Of a stretch of DNA of 64,000 nt, positions 25,833 through 36,600 are shown piece by piece. This stretch comes from Sphingobacteriales bacterium. Lineage in GTDB: Bacteria; Bacteroidota; Bacteroidia; Chitinophagales; UBA2359. The translations under genes were made by a program, and so were the position numbers. The stretch lies in assembly GCA_016711295.1 (NCBI GenBank), contig JADJTE010000001.1, positions 587,151 to 651,150 on the forward strand, read 5' to 3'. The number at the start of each line of letters is the position of its first letter. Position 1 is the first letter of the stretch. The notes beneath the pieces are model-generated. The model saw nothing but the letters and a program-made list of their open reading frames with translations, had not been told where the DNA came from and did no database searches.

Positions 25833-26306
25833 TTATGGCTTATTGACCAAATGCTGGTATTCGGGAAACAATTCGGGGTGTTCGCGGATAAATTGTTTCC
25901 ATTCGGGAGACAATTGCGCCCACCATTGGTCGGGGCTATAGTTCAGAAAATCGGCGGATTGCCCTTGAAAAGCGGGTGCTTGGTTCTGAACGGGCGTAGG
26001 GTTGGCGGGTTCGGGTTCGAGGTCGGGGTCTGCGTCGATATAGGGTTTTAGGTAGGGATAAACGTTGGGATTTTGGCGTAAATAATTTCGGCGGGCGGGC
26101 GATAGGCTGTGCCACCGTTCTTCGGGGGTCATTTTCTGAAACTCCTCGTAAGTAGGCTGCGCTTGGGGCTGTCCCAAGGCGGAGTTTTGGGTTGTTGGGG
26201 TATCTGTACTATCCTTGCTTTCGCGAGCCGAGTTACAAGCAAATACGCCTGATAATAAGCCAATTATCATCGCCCAATAAACATAGGCAGGAATTAGTTG
26301 TTTCAT
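25833..26306 (-). CDS. Predicted lipoprotein, proline-rich
   Basis: A protein of about 157 residues with a lipoprotein signal: MKQLIPAYVYWAMIIGLLSG then VFAC, where Cys would be lipidated. The mature part is low in complexity, rich in Gln, Pro, Glu and Tyr, with two similar segments, MTPEERWHSLSPARRNYLRQ and YSPDQWWAQLSPEWKQFIRE, both of the form W(x)LSPxxxxxxRxxP. It has no recognised enzyme motif. The upstream-extended frame (26360) is disfavoured because only the internal ATG opens a signal peptide. It lies between the secreted-protein gene and the divergent flavoprotein gene at 26542. The function is unknown. Confidence 0.7.
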   Translation of the reverse strand: MKQLIPAYVYWAMIIGLLSGVFACNSARESKDSTDTPTTQNSALGQPQAQPTYEEFQKMTPEERWHSLSPARRNYLRQNPNVYPYLKPYIDADPDLEPEPANPTPVQNQAPAFQGQSADFLNYSPDQWWAQLSPEWKQFIREHPELFPEYQHLVNKP

Positions 26307-26541
26307 GGCAAAGCTATCGATTTTTGCATTAGAGTAGGTTTGCAAACACAATATACACATATTGGATATTGTGACATTTTTACTTGAAATTAAACCTAAA
26401 TTTATCTACAAAGGTAGTACTTTTTGGCGAATTGTTTGCCTATTAGTAGCTTTAGTTTTATCGGCGACATTTTTGCCGTATCTTTGCTTAACATTCACCG
26501 CCATTGCGTAGTGCTGCGAGGCGATTTCTTTTTTTTCTTGT

Positions 26542-27813
26542 ATGCCTAAACACCAAGTTGTTATTATAGGAGCGGGTTTGTCGGGTTTGTCGGCAGCCAT
26601 TCAGTTGCAAAATGAGGGTATCGACCTCAAAATACTCGAATCCTCCGACTCGCCAGGTGGCAGGTTGCGTACTGACCGCATCGACGGATTTTTGCTCGAC
26701 CGCGGTTTTCAGGTCTTGCCTACTGCTTATCCCGAACTGCACCAGCCCCCCGTTGATTTAAATGCCCTGCAACTACACCATTTCTCGCCCGGTGCTTGTA
26801 TTTATTCCGACCAACAATTGCATCGCCTCGCCGACCCGTTCCAGCAGCCATTACAAGCGTTTTCTGCGCTATTTTCGCCGCTTACTACTTGGAATGATAA
26901 AATCAAAGTGATAGCACTGCGCAATAGGCTTCGCCGCCTAAGCATTGCCCAAATTTTTGAACAGCCCGAAGTAAGCACTGCTCAATTGCTGCGCGATTGG
27001 AATTTCTCGCCCCGATTTATCCAAACCTTTTTGCGCCCCCTACTAACGGGCATGTTGCTCGACCCACATTTGCAAACATCAAGCCGTATGGCTGAGTTCA
27101 TACTCAAAATGTTTGCCGAAGGCAGCATGGCACTGCCCCACAACGGCATAGAAGCCCTCCCCCGCCAATTAGCCGCCCAGCTACAACCCCATACTTTACT
27201 ATTGCAACAAACAGCAGTAAAGATAGAAAATAATAAGGTGAAAACCGCAACAGGCGATACCTACGAAGCAGAAATTATTATCGTAGCCACCGATGCCGAC
27301 CAAGCCCGACAACTTTTGGGCGATTCGTTTGTTCGTGTAAAATCGGCATATACCGCTAAATGCCTCTATTTCTCGACCGACAAAGCACCTATCGACGATT
27401 CGGTGCTGCTGCTCAATGGCAATGCCGACGGGTTGGTCAATCATATGTGCATACCCAGTTTGGTCAATCCAAACTATGCACCCGTCGACCGCCATTTGGT
27501 ATCGGTGTCTGTAGTAAAGGATACGGGCAATATGGACGACAATACATTGCAGAATGTGGTTAAAAAGGAATTGCGTGCTTGGTTCAAAAAAGAGGTACGC
27601 TATTGGGAACACCTCAAAACATACCACCTCGCCAACGCACTACCTGCTATGCACCAGATTCGCATACCTGAGAAACAACATATTCAGCCCGTTCTGCCAT
27701 ATATATTTATGTGCGGCGACCATACACATAGCCCTTCTATCAATGCCGCCTTAGAGTCGGGGCGTTATACTGCCCATGCCGTATCGTGGCATTTAGCCTT
27801 AAACAAAAAGTAG
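26542..27813 (+). CDS. FAD-dependent amine oxidase/phytoene desaturase-like oxidoreductase
   Basis: A 423-residue flavoprotein with the dinucleotide-binding motif VVIIGAGLSGLSAAIQLQ (residues 6-23), followed by the second FAD contact region SDSPGGRLRTDRIDGFLLDRGFQ. A C-terminal GDHTHSPSINAALESGR region completes the FAD site. It resembles carotenoid or protoporphyrinogen oxidase-like enzymes; the substrate cannot be named. No signal peptide or membrane span is visible. Its stop codon TAG (27811-27813) lies inside the first bases of family A copy 5 (GTAGCTATTTAG), so the element's insertion appears to have set the C-terminus. The protein ends LALNKK, at a usual length for the family. Confidence 0.85.
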   Translation: MPKHQVVIIGAGLSGLSAAIQLQNEGIDLKILESSDSPGGRLRTDRIDGFLLDRGFQVLPTAYPELHQPPVDLNALQLHHFSPGACIYSDQQLHRLADPFQQPLQAFSALFSPLTTWNDKIKVIALRNRLRRLSIAQIFEQPEVSTAQLLRDWNFSPRFIQTFLRPLLTGMLLDPHLQTSSRMAEFILKMFAEGSMALPHNGIEALPRQLAAQLQPHTLLLQQTAVKIENNKVKTATGDTYEAEIIIVATDADQARQLLGDSFVRVKSAYTAKCLYFSTDKAPIDDSVLLLNGNADGLVNHMCIPSLVNPNYAPVDRHLVSVSVVKDTGNMDDNTLQNVVKKELRAWFKKEVRYWEHLKTYHLANALPAMHQIRIPEKQHIQPVLPYIFMCGDHTHSPSINAALESGRYTAHAVSWHLALNKK

Positions 27814-27912
27814 CTATTTAGGGTATAGGGTTTTGGGTATGGGGTAATGAGCAATATTTATCTAATAATGCCTGACATCGCTGCATATTCGATTAGTTCC
27901 TCCTACAAGGCA
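27810..27912 (+). mobile_element. G-quadruplex MITE family A, copy 5, right end replaced
   Basis: Starts GTAGCTATTTAGGG and keeps all four G-tracts (27821-27844). The interior matches other copies up to CTACAAGG, but the expected CTAAATAGTTAC end is replaced by CAAAATCAATATTCAAAACT, which resembles the right end of the family B element at 52710. It may be a chimera of two elements. Its left end supplies the stop codon of the preceding gene. Confidence 0.85.
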
Positions 27913-28212
27913 AAATCAATATTCAAAACTTAAACAGAACTACAACGACCTTTTTTTGCATTTAAGCAAAAATGCGTACACCTATCATCTAAATTATCGA
28001 TGCGTATGCCTTTTGGATTAGAATCGAGCAAATATATGCCGTTTTTCGCCATTTTCCAGAAATCCAAACTGCCATCATATACGGTCGAGGGCACGTTTTT
28101 TTATGACCAATCACCTAACCGCCCACATTCGCCGCTAAGCCCAAGCCCAATCACCGCACGCGATTGCTAAATCCTACGCGCCCCTTTCTGTTTCTCAGCC
28201 TCACCAAGATAT
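27913..28212. other. Intergenic, possible minus-strand gene fragment
   Basis: No complete gene. On the minus strand about 27970-28100 reads YDGSLDFWKMAKNGIYLLD and on for about 15 more residues without a stop, which looks coding-like. It lacks a start and family match, so a decayed fragment is possible. No terminator is seen. Confidence 0.3.
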
Positions 28213-29484
28213 ATGTTCTATTTCATAAACCCCTCTATTCCCTGCCCCTTGCCCACAGCCGTGGCTGACCAAACTTTGGCTTCGTTCCAAACCAAACTAT
28301 ATACATCTGCCCATGACCTGCCCGCAGCAGAATGGGCTTGCACTGTGCCAACAACGCATCTATTTTTGCAATTGCCTTATTTGCGTGTTTTAGAAGATAC
28401 TTGCCACCAAAACATCACTTTTCATTACGCCATGCTGCACAACGGGCAAGGCGAACCCATAGCCGTCGCTTGCTTGCAATTGATAGATATTAAGGGTAGT
28501 TCTAATCTGCGGTTCAAAGACCATGATATATCGAGCAATGCGGTCAAGCAACACCTAAAACAATTTTTAATTCGCCAAGTCAATAGCCTCAATTTCAGGT
28601 TGTTGGTCTGTGGCAACGCATTTGTTACAGGCGAACATGGGTTTTATTATCAACCCAACGCCATTGCACCTGCACAAGCATTTCGGTGGCTCAACCAAGT
28701 TATTGATAGCCTTATTGCCAAAGAAAAAGCCGAAAACCGCGCTGTACCCGCCCTCGTATTGGTCAAAGATTTTGATGAGCATCGCCTGCCCGAAGCCCGC
28801 GCCTTGCAAGTGTGGAACTATAAAGAAGTCGTTGCCGAACCCGATATGGTACTTGACCTACGCCCCGAATGGCGCAGCTATGCCGATTATTTGGCAGCTT
28901 TTTCGTCCAAATACCGCGTCAGGGCAAAGAGTTACCAAAAAAAGGGCAAGGCAATGAACCGTATCGATTTTAGTGCCGACGACTTGCAACACCGCTTCGC
29001 TCCCCTGCACGCACAATATCTACACATGGTCGAAAATGCCGACCTCAACCTCGCTTATGCCCCCATCGATTATTTTGTGCAGCTCAAACAACAATTTCCC
29101 CAGCAATTTCAGGTTATTGGCTACTACGTAGGCGAGCAGCCCGTAGGTTTTATCAGTATGCTGCATACCCCTACGCATACCGAAGCCCATTTAGCAGGTT
29201 TCGACGAAACGATGAACCGCGAATATGCCATTTATATCAATATTCTATACGACATAGTTCGGTATGCTATTGAGCATGGTAGCCCCAAAGTAGTATTTGG
29301 ACGCACAGCAATGGAAATCAAAAGTACCTTGGGCGCAGTAGGCATACACCTCAATGCCTTTATCCGTCACCGCAGTTGCCCCGCAAATTTTTTGCTGCCA
29401 CACATCGTCAACTCTCTACGCCGTGACAATTGGATACCCCGCCATCCTTTCAAAGACCAACATTCAGACCATAGCGATGCTTAA
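28213..29484 (+). CDS. GNAT-fold protein (peptidogalycan/FemX-like acyltransferase)
   Basis: A 423-residue protein with two GNAT-like halves, resembling the COG3146 and FemAB-type group. The N-terminal half contains SLNFRLLVCGNAFVTGEHGF. The C-terminal half includes VIGYYVGEQPVGFISMLHTP and AEAHLAGFDETMNREYAIYI, followed by VVFGRTAMEIKSTLGAVG, which together look like an acyl-CoA binding GNAT core. No signal peptide is obvious. Substrate unknown; lipid or peptidoglycan-related acyl transfer are options. Its stop overlaps the ATG of the cyanophycinase-like gene (29477), so the two are probably translated together. It is not linked to any pathway gene that would fix its role. Confidence 0.7.
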   Translation: MFYFINPSIPCPLPTAVADQTLASFQTKLYTSAHDLPAAEWACTVPTTHLFLQLPYLRVLEDTCHQNITFHYAMLHNGQGEPIAVACLQLIDIKGSSNLRFKDHDISSNAVKQHLKQFLIRQVNSLNFRLLVCGNAFVTGEHGFYYQPNAIAPAQAFRWLNQVIDSLIAKEKAENRAVPALVLVKDFDEHRLPEARALQVWNYKEVVAEPDMVLDLRPEWRSYADYLAAFSSKYRVRAKSYQKKGKAMNRIDFSADDLQHRFAPLHAQYLHMVENADLNLAYAPIDYFVQLKQQFPQQFQVIGYYVGEQPVGFISMLHTPTHTEAHLAGFDETMNREYAIYINILYDIVRYAIEHGSPKVVFGRTAMEIKSTLGAVGIHLNAFIRHRSCPANFLLPHIVNSLRRDNWIPRHPFKDQHSDHSDA

Positions 29485-30839
29485 ATTTTTTGTACAATTT
29501 ATCAGTTGCCTACTCTTGTATGGCTATCTCGCCCCGACGACAGCAGCCAAGGAGGCACTCCGTATACCAGCTACATGACAGGCGATACCGCCGATGTCAA
29601 TACCCTCGCACAAGGCGGCATCTGTTTAATGGGCGGTGCTACCGAAAACGATTCGGCGATGGTTTGGTTTCTGCGGCGGGCAGCAGGCGGCGATGTAGTC
29701 GTTTTGCGGGCATCAGGCTCTAATGGCTACAACGATTATATGTATAGCGAGTTGGGCATTAGCATTAATTCAGTACAAACATTGGTTGTCAGCAGTTTAG
29801 CGGCGGCTAACCACCCCTACATAGCGCAACAAGTGAGCCGCGCCGAAGCCATTTGGATAGCAGGCGGCGACCAAGCTAATTATATCAATTACTGGCGCAA
29901 TTCGCCCGTAGAAGCCGCCATACATAACGCCCTTAGCAATCAGAAAGCCGTCATAGGCGGCACCAGCGCGGGCATGGCTGTTTTGGGCAGTGCTTATTTT
30001 TCGGCACTAAACGGCTCGGTTACGTCTGCCGAAATGCTCGCTAACCCTTACAACACCTATGCCACATTAGGGCACGACGATTTTATCAGCCTAAGCTCAC
30101 TCAAAAATACTATTTGCGATACGCACTACGACGACCCCGACCGCCGTGCCCGACATTTGGGCTTTTTGGCACGTATGGCTACCGATTGGCAAATAATCCC
30201 TCACGGCATAGCTTGCGAAGAATATACCGCTGTTTGTATAGATACTACCGGAATCACCCGCGTATTTGGCAACTATCCTGCCAATGACGATTTTGCCTAT
30301 TTTCTACAAGCCAACTGCGACATTGCTCCCAATATGCCCGAACTATGCATGGCAGGGCAGCCCCTCACTTGGTTGCAAGGAACAGCAGCTGTTAAAGTGT
30401 ATAAAGTGCCCGGTACTGCTCTGGGCAGCTATACTTTTGACCTCAACGATTGGACTACGGGCAGCGGCGGCGAATGGCAACATTGGTACGCCAACAACGG
30501 TGTATTTGATGTAGTAACCAGCAGCAGCATCCTCGAAATTACGCACCTGATTGTAACGAAGTAGGCATCAATACCACTGCTACCGACCTCTCTGTAAAGT
30601 GCTACCCCAATCCAAGCAAGCAAAACACCACCCTATTACTGCCCGAAACTTCTGCCGACCAAGTGCGCGTACAACTCTACGATTATACCGGTAAATGCTG
30701 CCTCGATACTCAGTTAAACGTCTCGGAAGGACGTGCTGTATTGCCGCTCCATGGTTTCAATAAAGGGATGTATATCGTACACATAAGCAATGCCATTCGC
30801 CCCACAACAGTACACCGCACCATATTATTGGTCGAATAA
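29477..30839 (+). CDS. Cyanophycinase-like (peptidase S51) exported protein with T9SS sorting domain, two frameshifts
   Basis: Read through two breaks, this is a protein of about 453 residues. It has a signal peptide (MLKFFVQFISCLLLYGYLA), a cyanophycinase-like peptidase S51 domain and a type IX secretion sorting domain (CYPNPSKQNTTLLLPETS, GMYIVHISN). The catalytic domain shows GGICLMGGATENDSAM, IWIAGGDQANY and GGTSAGMAVLGSAYF, where the Ser of GTSAGM is the nucleophile of this family. Break one, near 29551: AAGGAGGC needs one G to join signal and mature protein. Break two, near 30547, shifts into the sorting domain. With the repairs all parts are in family order. It overlaps the GNAT gene by ATG inside its last codons. 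A hairpin terminator follows at 30888. Confidence 0.8.
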
Positions 30840-30887
30840 AAGCATACCGTATTGCAACTGTATAGCCTTGCAAACGCTAAAATAGCT

Positions 30888-30930
30888 AAATCCGTAGTAT
30901 AGCTGCGTGAGCTACACTACGGATTTTTTT
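30888..30930 (+). terminator. Rho-independent terminator after the cyanophycinase-like gene
   Basis: AAATCCGTAGT (30888-30898) pairs with ACTACGGATTT (30916-30926), with an inner TAGCT/AGCTA pair, and the stem runs into seven T (30924-30930). It lies about 50 bases after the gene stop. The T-run directly adjoins family A copy 6. Confidence 0.85.
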
Positions 30931-31023
30931 GTAACTATCTATGGTATAGGGTTTTGGGGAGCAATACTTATCTAAATATGCCTGACATCGCTGCATATTC
31001 CCCCTACAAGGCTAAATAGTTAC
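30931..31023 (+). mobile_element. MITE family A, copy 6, internally shortened
   Basis: A 93-bp copy from GTAACTATCTATGG to CTAAATAGTTAC with two internal gaps compared with full copies; one gap removes a G-tract region. It is flanked by an exact 9-bp repeat GATTTTTTT (30922-30930 and 31024-31032), at the terminator's T-run, so the insertion apparently used the T-rich terminator tail. Confidence 0.85.
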
Positions 31024-31065
31024 GATTTTTTTAAGCAAAGCTACTTATTATTGCGGCACGCTATC

Positions 31066-32235
31066 TTATAGATTGCCTTTCAGCACCTCGCGCGATATGA
31101 CCAATTTTTGTATTTCGGACGTACCCTCGCCGATAGTGCAGAGCTTAGAGTCGCGATAAAATTTTTCGACAGGAAAGTCTTTCGTATAGCCATAGCCACC
31201 AAAAATTTGTACGGCATCAGTAGCTACTTGTACCGACACTTCGGAGGCATAGTATTTGGCTATTGCCGCTTGTTTGGTCATTTTTAAGTGGCGATTTTTT
31301 AGGTCGGCGGCTTGTAGGGTCAAGAGTTCGGCGGCTTCTATTTTGGTAGCCATGTCTGCCAATTTGAAAGCAATGGCTTGAAAATTGGCGATAGATTGCC
31401 CGAATTGCTCGCGTTCCTGGGCATATTTGACCGATGCTTCGTAGGCACTTTAGCAATACCAAGCGACAAGGCAGCTATTGATATGCGCCCGCCGTCCAAT
31501 ACTTTCATGGCTTGCACAAAGCCATCGCCTTCGTTGCCCAGCATATTGGTATGCGGCACACGGCAGTTGTCAAAAATAACCTCTGTAGTTTCGGAAGCCC
31601 GCATACCCAATTTATTCTCTTTTTGCCACCTGACACACCCGGCGTATTTTTATCTACGATAAACGCCGTCATGCCGCGGCCTGTCGCCTACTTCGCCTGT
31701 GCGCACTATGACGACCATCACCTGCGACGATTTGCCATGCGTTATCCAACATTTTGGTGCCGTTGATAACCCACTCGTCGCCGTCGCGGTAGGCTGTGGT
31801 TTTCATGCGGGCAGCATCAGAACCCGTATTAGGCTCAGTCAAACCCCAAGCCCCGATATAATTACCACTTGCTAAGTGGGGTAGCCATTGTTGTTTTTGG
31901 GTTTCGTTGCCAAATTGCAAGATATGCCCCGTGCATAGCGAGTTGTGTGCCGCCACCGACAAGCCAATAGAGCCGCACACCTTGGCTATTTCGCTAACAA
32001 CGCTCACATATTCGAAATAGCCCAAACCCGAACCGCCGTATTGTTCAGGCACTAATACGCCCATAAAGCCTTGCTCTCCCATTGCCCTAAATAGGTCGGT
32101 AGGAAAATGTTGGCTCTCGTCCCATTCCATAACGTAGGGACGTATGTGTTTTTCGGCAAATTCGCGCACCACGCCTGCTATCATTTCTTGGCTTTCGGTG
32201 GGCGAAAAATGGAGAGAAGAGGCTGTTTGTTCCAT
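31066..32235 (-). CDS. Acyl-CoA dehydrogenase (short/medium-chain type), several frameshifts
   Basis: A flavoprotein that oxidises acyl-CoA to enoyl-CoA. It begins MEQTASSLHFSPTESQEMIA and includes the FAD-contact block AWGLTEPNTGSDAARMKTTA. The catalytic region (YRDSKLCTIGEGTSEIQKLV, with the GEGTSE glutamate) is near the C-terminus. About four breaks of 1-2 bases are visible: near 31750 (after VINGTK), 31680, 31625 (missing A in an AAAA run) and 31452 (missing G before the YEASVKYAQEREQFG block). Between breaks each segment is conserved and in family order, so a 380-residue enzyme is implied. Such density of small errors suggests a low-accuracy stretch of sequence. It stands alone between family A copy 6 and the Rpn-type gene. 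Confidence 0.85.
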
Positions 32236-32638
32236 AAAACCTATCTATTAGGGCTATAAAAATAACATATTATATCGAGTCTGCTGCAATAAACTCGTTT
32301 TGACGGCGCAAATATAGCATTTTTGGGCTTGTTTGGCAGCTTTTTTGCTAAACTATTGCCTTTTTTAGATGTTTTTAAGCTAAAGATATACTCTTTCATC
32401 GGGATGCCATGCCCATTAAGCATTTTTAACGCCATAGCTTTGGCAGTATTAAAATATAGCCGTAACTTGCACGGTTATACTTGACCATTATCAAAAAAAC
32501 AACCCAAACTGCCACCAAATTCTATCACTTAGACCTATTACAACTGCCTTAATCGCACCTTTGTCCTGCAACGCAACCAAATCAAATATTAATTTATAGT
32601 ATTATTTATAAAATAAAAAATTACTATTTTCCATAGGC
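32236..32638. other. Intergenic, AT-rich, no gene seen
   Basis: About 400 bases between the divergent acyl-CoA dehydrogenase and the Rpn-type gene. Both ends probably carry promoters, but no exact TAnnTTTG box is evident. No RNA gene or repeat is recognised. Confidence 0.4.
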
Positions 32639-33523
32639 ATGAAATTCGCAGACGTAAAAAATGACATTGCTTTTCGCAAGATATTTGGCAACGAAAATCG
32701 AACCGAAAGCCTCATCTCTTTCCTCAATGCCGTGCTGGGATTTGAGGGAGACGATAGAATCATGTCCGTTACTATCGTCAATCCCTACCAATTGCCAAAA
32801 TTGAGAGGCGGAAAAGTGAGCATCTTAGATGTGCGAGCTACCGACCAACGAAAACAACAATTTATCGTAGAAATGCAAATGGCTGCACAGGACGGGTTCG
32901 ACAAACGAGTGCTGTACTACCTGACCAAAGGCTATAATAGCCAAATAAGACGCGCCGACCAATACCGAAAGTTGAACCCCGCTTATTTTGTGGGTATTTT
33001 GAGCGATTTTAGCCATACCCAAAACCCAAATTATATCAGCAGAAGCCGTATTCAAGACATCGACACGGGCGAGGTAACGATAAAAGACGTCGAGTTTAAC
33101 TTTATAGAATTAGAAAAATTTGACAAAAAACTATCCGATTTACAAAATTTGACCGACAAATGGATTTTTTTCATCAAAAATGCTGAAAACCTAAACGTTA
33201 TCCCCAACGATGTAGATGACGAGGGTTTGAGGTCTGCCTACCAAGAAGCGAACCAATACACTTGGTCGCAAGCCGAGTTAGATGCCTACGATTATATAGA
33301 CATGCGCGAAGAAGAAGGGCGAGCTAAATTAGATGCCGCCGAAAAACGTGGGAAAGCAGAAGGCGTAGCAGAAACCGAAGCAAAAGCAGCACAAGAAAAA
33401 GAAATGATGATTTTGACGCTTCATGAGAATGGCGTACCCATGTCTATTATTGCCATTTCTACCCAAAAAACCGAAGCAGAAGTACAGCAAATCATTGCAG
33501 CGCATCGGCTAGCTGATTGTTAG
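32639..33523 (+). CDS. Rpn/PD-(D/E)XK nuclease family protein
   Basis: A 294-residue member of the Rpn-type, transposase-associated PD-(D/E)XK nuclease family (YhgA-like). It starts MKFADVKNDIAFRKIFGNEN. The nuclease core is ILDVRATDQRKQQFIVEMQM (about residues 61-80), in which the Asp and the Glu-x-Gln motif supply the metal and catalytic residues. LYYLTKGYNSQI and KLNPAYFVGILSD follow. The tail (about 220-294) is a charged coiled coil with AEAKAAQEKEMMILTLHENG and a helix-turn type end, as usual in this family. Rpn proteins cut DNA in a recombination-promoting way; many are expressed at low level and are thought to be selfish. There is no neighbour in common with a mobile element here. Confidence 0.85.
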   Translation: MKFADVKNDIAFRKIFGNENRTESLISFLNAVLGFEGDDRIMSVTIVNPYQLPKLRGGKVSILDVRATDQRKQQFIVEMQMAAQDGFDKRVLYYLTKGYNSQIRRADQYRKLNPAYFVGILSDFSHTQNPNYISRSRIQDIDTGEVTIKDVEFNFIELEKFDKKLSDLQNLTDKWIFFIKNAENLNVIPNDVDDEGLRSAYQEANQYTWSQAELDAYDYIDMREEEGRAKLDAAEKRGKAEGVAETEAKAAQEKEMMILTLHENGVPMSIIAISTQKTEAEVQQIIAAHRLADC

Positions 33524-33618
33524 ATTTCGCATGATTAAACAAACACACCGCACACATAAGTTTTTACCAAATAATTCAGTTCTATAAAAGAAATTACTCA
33601 AATTATTATATTACAACC

Positions 33619-36600
33619 ATGTCTCTTTCGAGTAATTATACCTTATTGATTGGCAAATTAGACCAATTTATTCGCAAGTACTATATCAACCAACTCATAA
33701 AGGGTTCTTTGTATGTAGTGGGTTCGGTATTGGCAGCTTTTTTGATACTCAACGTATTGGAGTATTTTTTCTATTTCCCTACTACGGTGCGCAAAGGTCT
33801 GTTTTACGGCTTTTGGGCATTAAGCGGTTTCGCGCTTTTGTGGGGTATTGTATTGCCATTGCTACATTATTTTCGCTTGGGCAATATCATCAGCCACGAG
33901 CAAGCCGCCCAGGTCATCGGCAGTCATTTTGGCAATGTCAAAGACAAATTGCTCAATGTATTGCAATTGAAACACCAAGCCGATAGCCTGTCGGACAAAT
34001 CGCTCATAGAAGCAAGCATCAATCAAAAAATAGACGACATCAAATTAGTGCCTTTTTCGGCAGCTATCAATTTGGCAAAAAACCGCCAATATGCCAAATA
34101 CGCCTTGATACCAATAGGCGTGCTGCTATTGTTGCTGCTGGGCGCACCTAATATCATACGCGAAGGCACCAAACGCCTTATCAACAACGACCGCGAATTT
34201 GAGCGCGAAGCACCTTTCAAATTCCAACTGACCTCCGATACCTTGGAAGTCGTGCAATACGAAGATTTAGATGTCACGGTTAAAGTAACGGGTAGCATAC
34301 TGCCCGCCGAAGCCTTTGTGCACATTAATAATTTTCCGTACAAACTAAAAAAGACCGCCCCGGACGAGTTTAGCTATCGATTTGCCAAACTACAAAAAGA
34401 CGTAAATTTCTATTTTGAAGCAAACGGATTTAGGTCGGACGATTATACCATAACGGTAATCCCTAAACCTACAATGCTTGCTTTCGAAGCCCAAATGGAC
34501 TATCCCGACTATACAGGGCGAAAAGATGAGACACTCAAAAATTCGGGCGATATGATAGTGCCTGCGGGCACGCGCATCACTTGGAAATTCGAAGCACAAC
34601 ATACCGACGCAGTAAAAGTAGACTTTGGAAGTGGCGCACAAAACATTGAACGACAAGACGATACACATTTCAGTATCACTAAACGCATATTCAAAGATAC
34701 GCACTATACCGTCACGCTCGGTAGCGAACGCATTCCAATGGCAGATAGCATTTCGTATCAAATCAGTGCTATTGCCGATGCCTACCCTGCTATCAGCGCA
34801 GAAGAAAAACGCGATAGCAACGACCGAAAAACACTCTACTTCCTGGGCGACGCATCGGACGACTACGGCATAAAAAGCCTCTATTTCAAATATCGCGTAG
34901 GCAAACAAACCGATAACCCCAGCACCAGCACCGCTCCTAATGCGCCCATCAACAACCTATCTATGAGCGATGCCAACAATAACGATGCTAACTATACCAG
35001 CCTGCCTATATCAGGCGCAGCAGGTAGGTCGGTAGCTACATTTACACATACTTGGGACCTGACGCGCCTAAATCTACAACCAGGCGACAAACTCACCTAT
35101 TTCTTTGAAGTGTGGGACAACGACGGCGTGAACGGCAGCAAATTTGCCCGCTCGCAAATGATGACCTACGAAATCCCGAGCATCAAACAATTAGATAAAA
35201 TGGTGGCTGAACAAAATAACCAACTCAAAAACGACCTCGACGAACTGAAAAAGAAAGCCGAAAACCTCGAACAAGCAGCCAAAGACATCAAAGAAGACCT
35301 ATTGCAGAAAAAAGAAATGGCTTGGGAAGACAAAGCTAAAATAGAAAACTTCCTACAACAACACCAACAACTCGAAAACCAATTGCAACAAGTACAACAA
35401 AATTTTTATGAAAATCAAAAACAACAAGACGAATACAAAGAATTTTCGGAAGACATCAAAGAAAAACAAGAACAATTACAACAACTCATGGACGAACTAA
35501 TGACCGAAGAAATGAAAGAACTGATGAAAAAATTGGAAGAAATGCTACAAGAATTGAACAAAGACAATACAATGGAACAGATGAAAGACTTTGAACAAAC
35601 CAACGACCAACTCCAAAAAGAATTGGACCGTATGCTCGAACTATTTAAACAACTCGAATTTGAACAAAAAATGAACGAAACAATAGACAAGCTAAACGAC
35701 TTAGCCGAAAAAGAAGAGAAATTATCCGAAGAAAACGAACAAAAACCCGACGGAAGCAATACCGAACCCCAACAAAAACAACAAGAAGAAATACAAAAAG
35801 AATTTGAATATGTGAAAAAGGATATGGAAGAACTACAAAAACTCAATGAAGAATTGGGCAATAAAACCGATATCCAAAAGGAAACCGAACAAGAACAAAA
35901 AGATATATCGGACGAAATGAAACAAAGCCAAGAGCAAATGCAACAACAACAATCACAACAAGCCGCTAAAAGCCAGAAAAGTGCATCGAAAAAAATGCAA
36001 AAAATGGCAGAAAAAATGCAAGGTATGCAAATGCAAATGCAAGCCGCGCAAATGGAAATGGACATGGACGCAATACGGCAATTGCTCGAAAACTTGGTCA
36101 AACTATCAATGGACCAAGAGGATTTGATGGAAAACATCAAAACCTCCGAAATCAACACGCCCCAATACATCGGTTTAGTACAACAACAACGCAAAATACA
36201 AGACGATGCCACACTTATCGAAGATAGCTTAGTAGCCTTGAGCAAGCGCGTATTTCAGTTAGAATCGTTTATTACCAAAGAACTCAGCGATGTAAAACGA
36301 AATATGGGCGATGCTCTCGAACACTTGGAAGACCGAAAAGTCAACGAAGCTACTGCCAACGAACAATTTGTTATGACAGGCTTGAACAACCTCGCCCTAA
36401 TGCTCGACGAAGCCATGCAGCAGATGCAGCAACAAATGATGATGCAAATGCAAGGAGACGGACAATGTAACAAACCCGGCAATAAACCAGGCATGAAAGG
36501 CATGAGCAGTCTGCAAAAACAACTGAACGACCGTATGCAACAACTGCAACAAGAAATGAAAAACGGCAGCAAACCAGGTAGCAAAGACGGCAAAGGTGGT

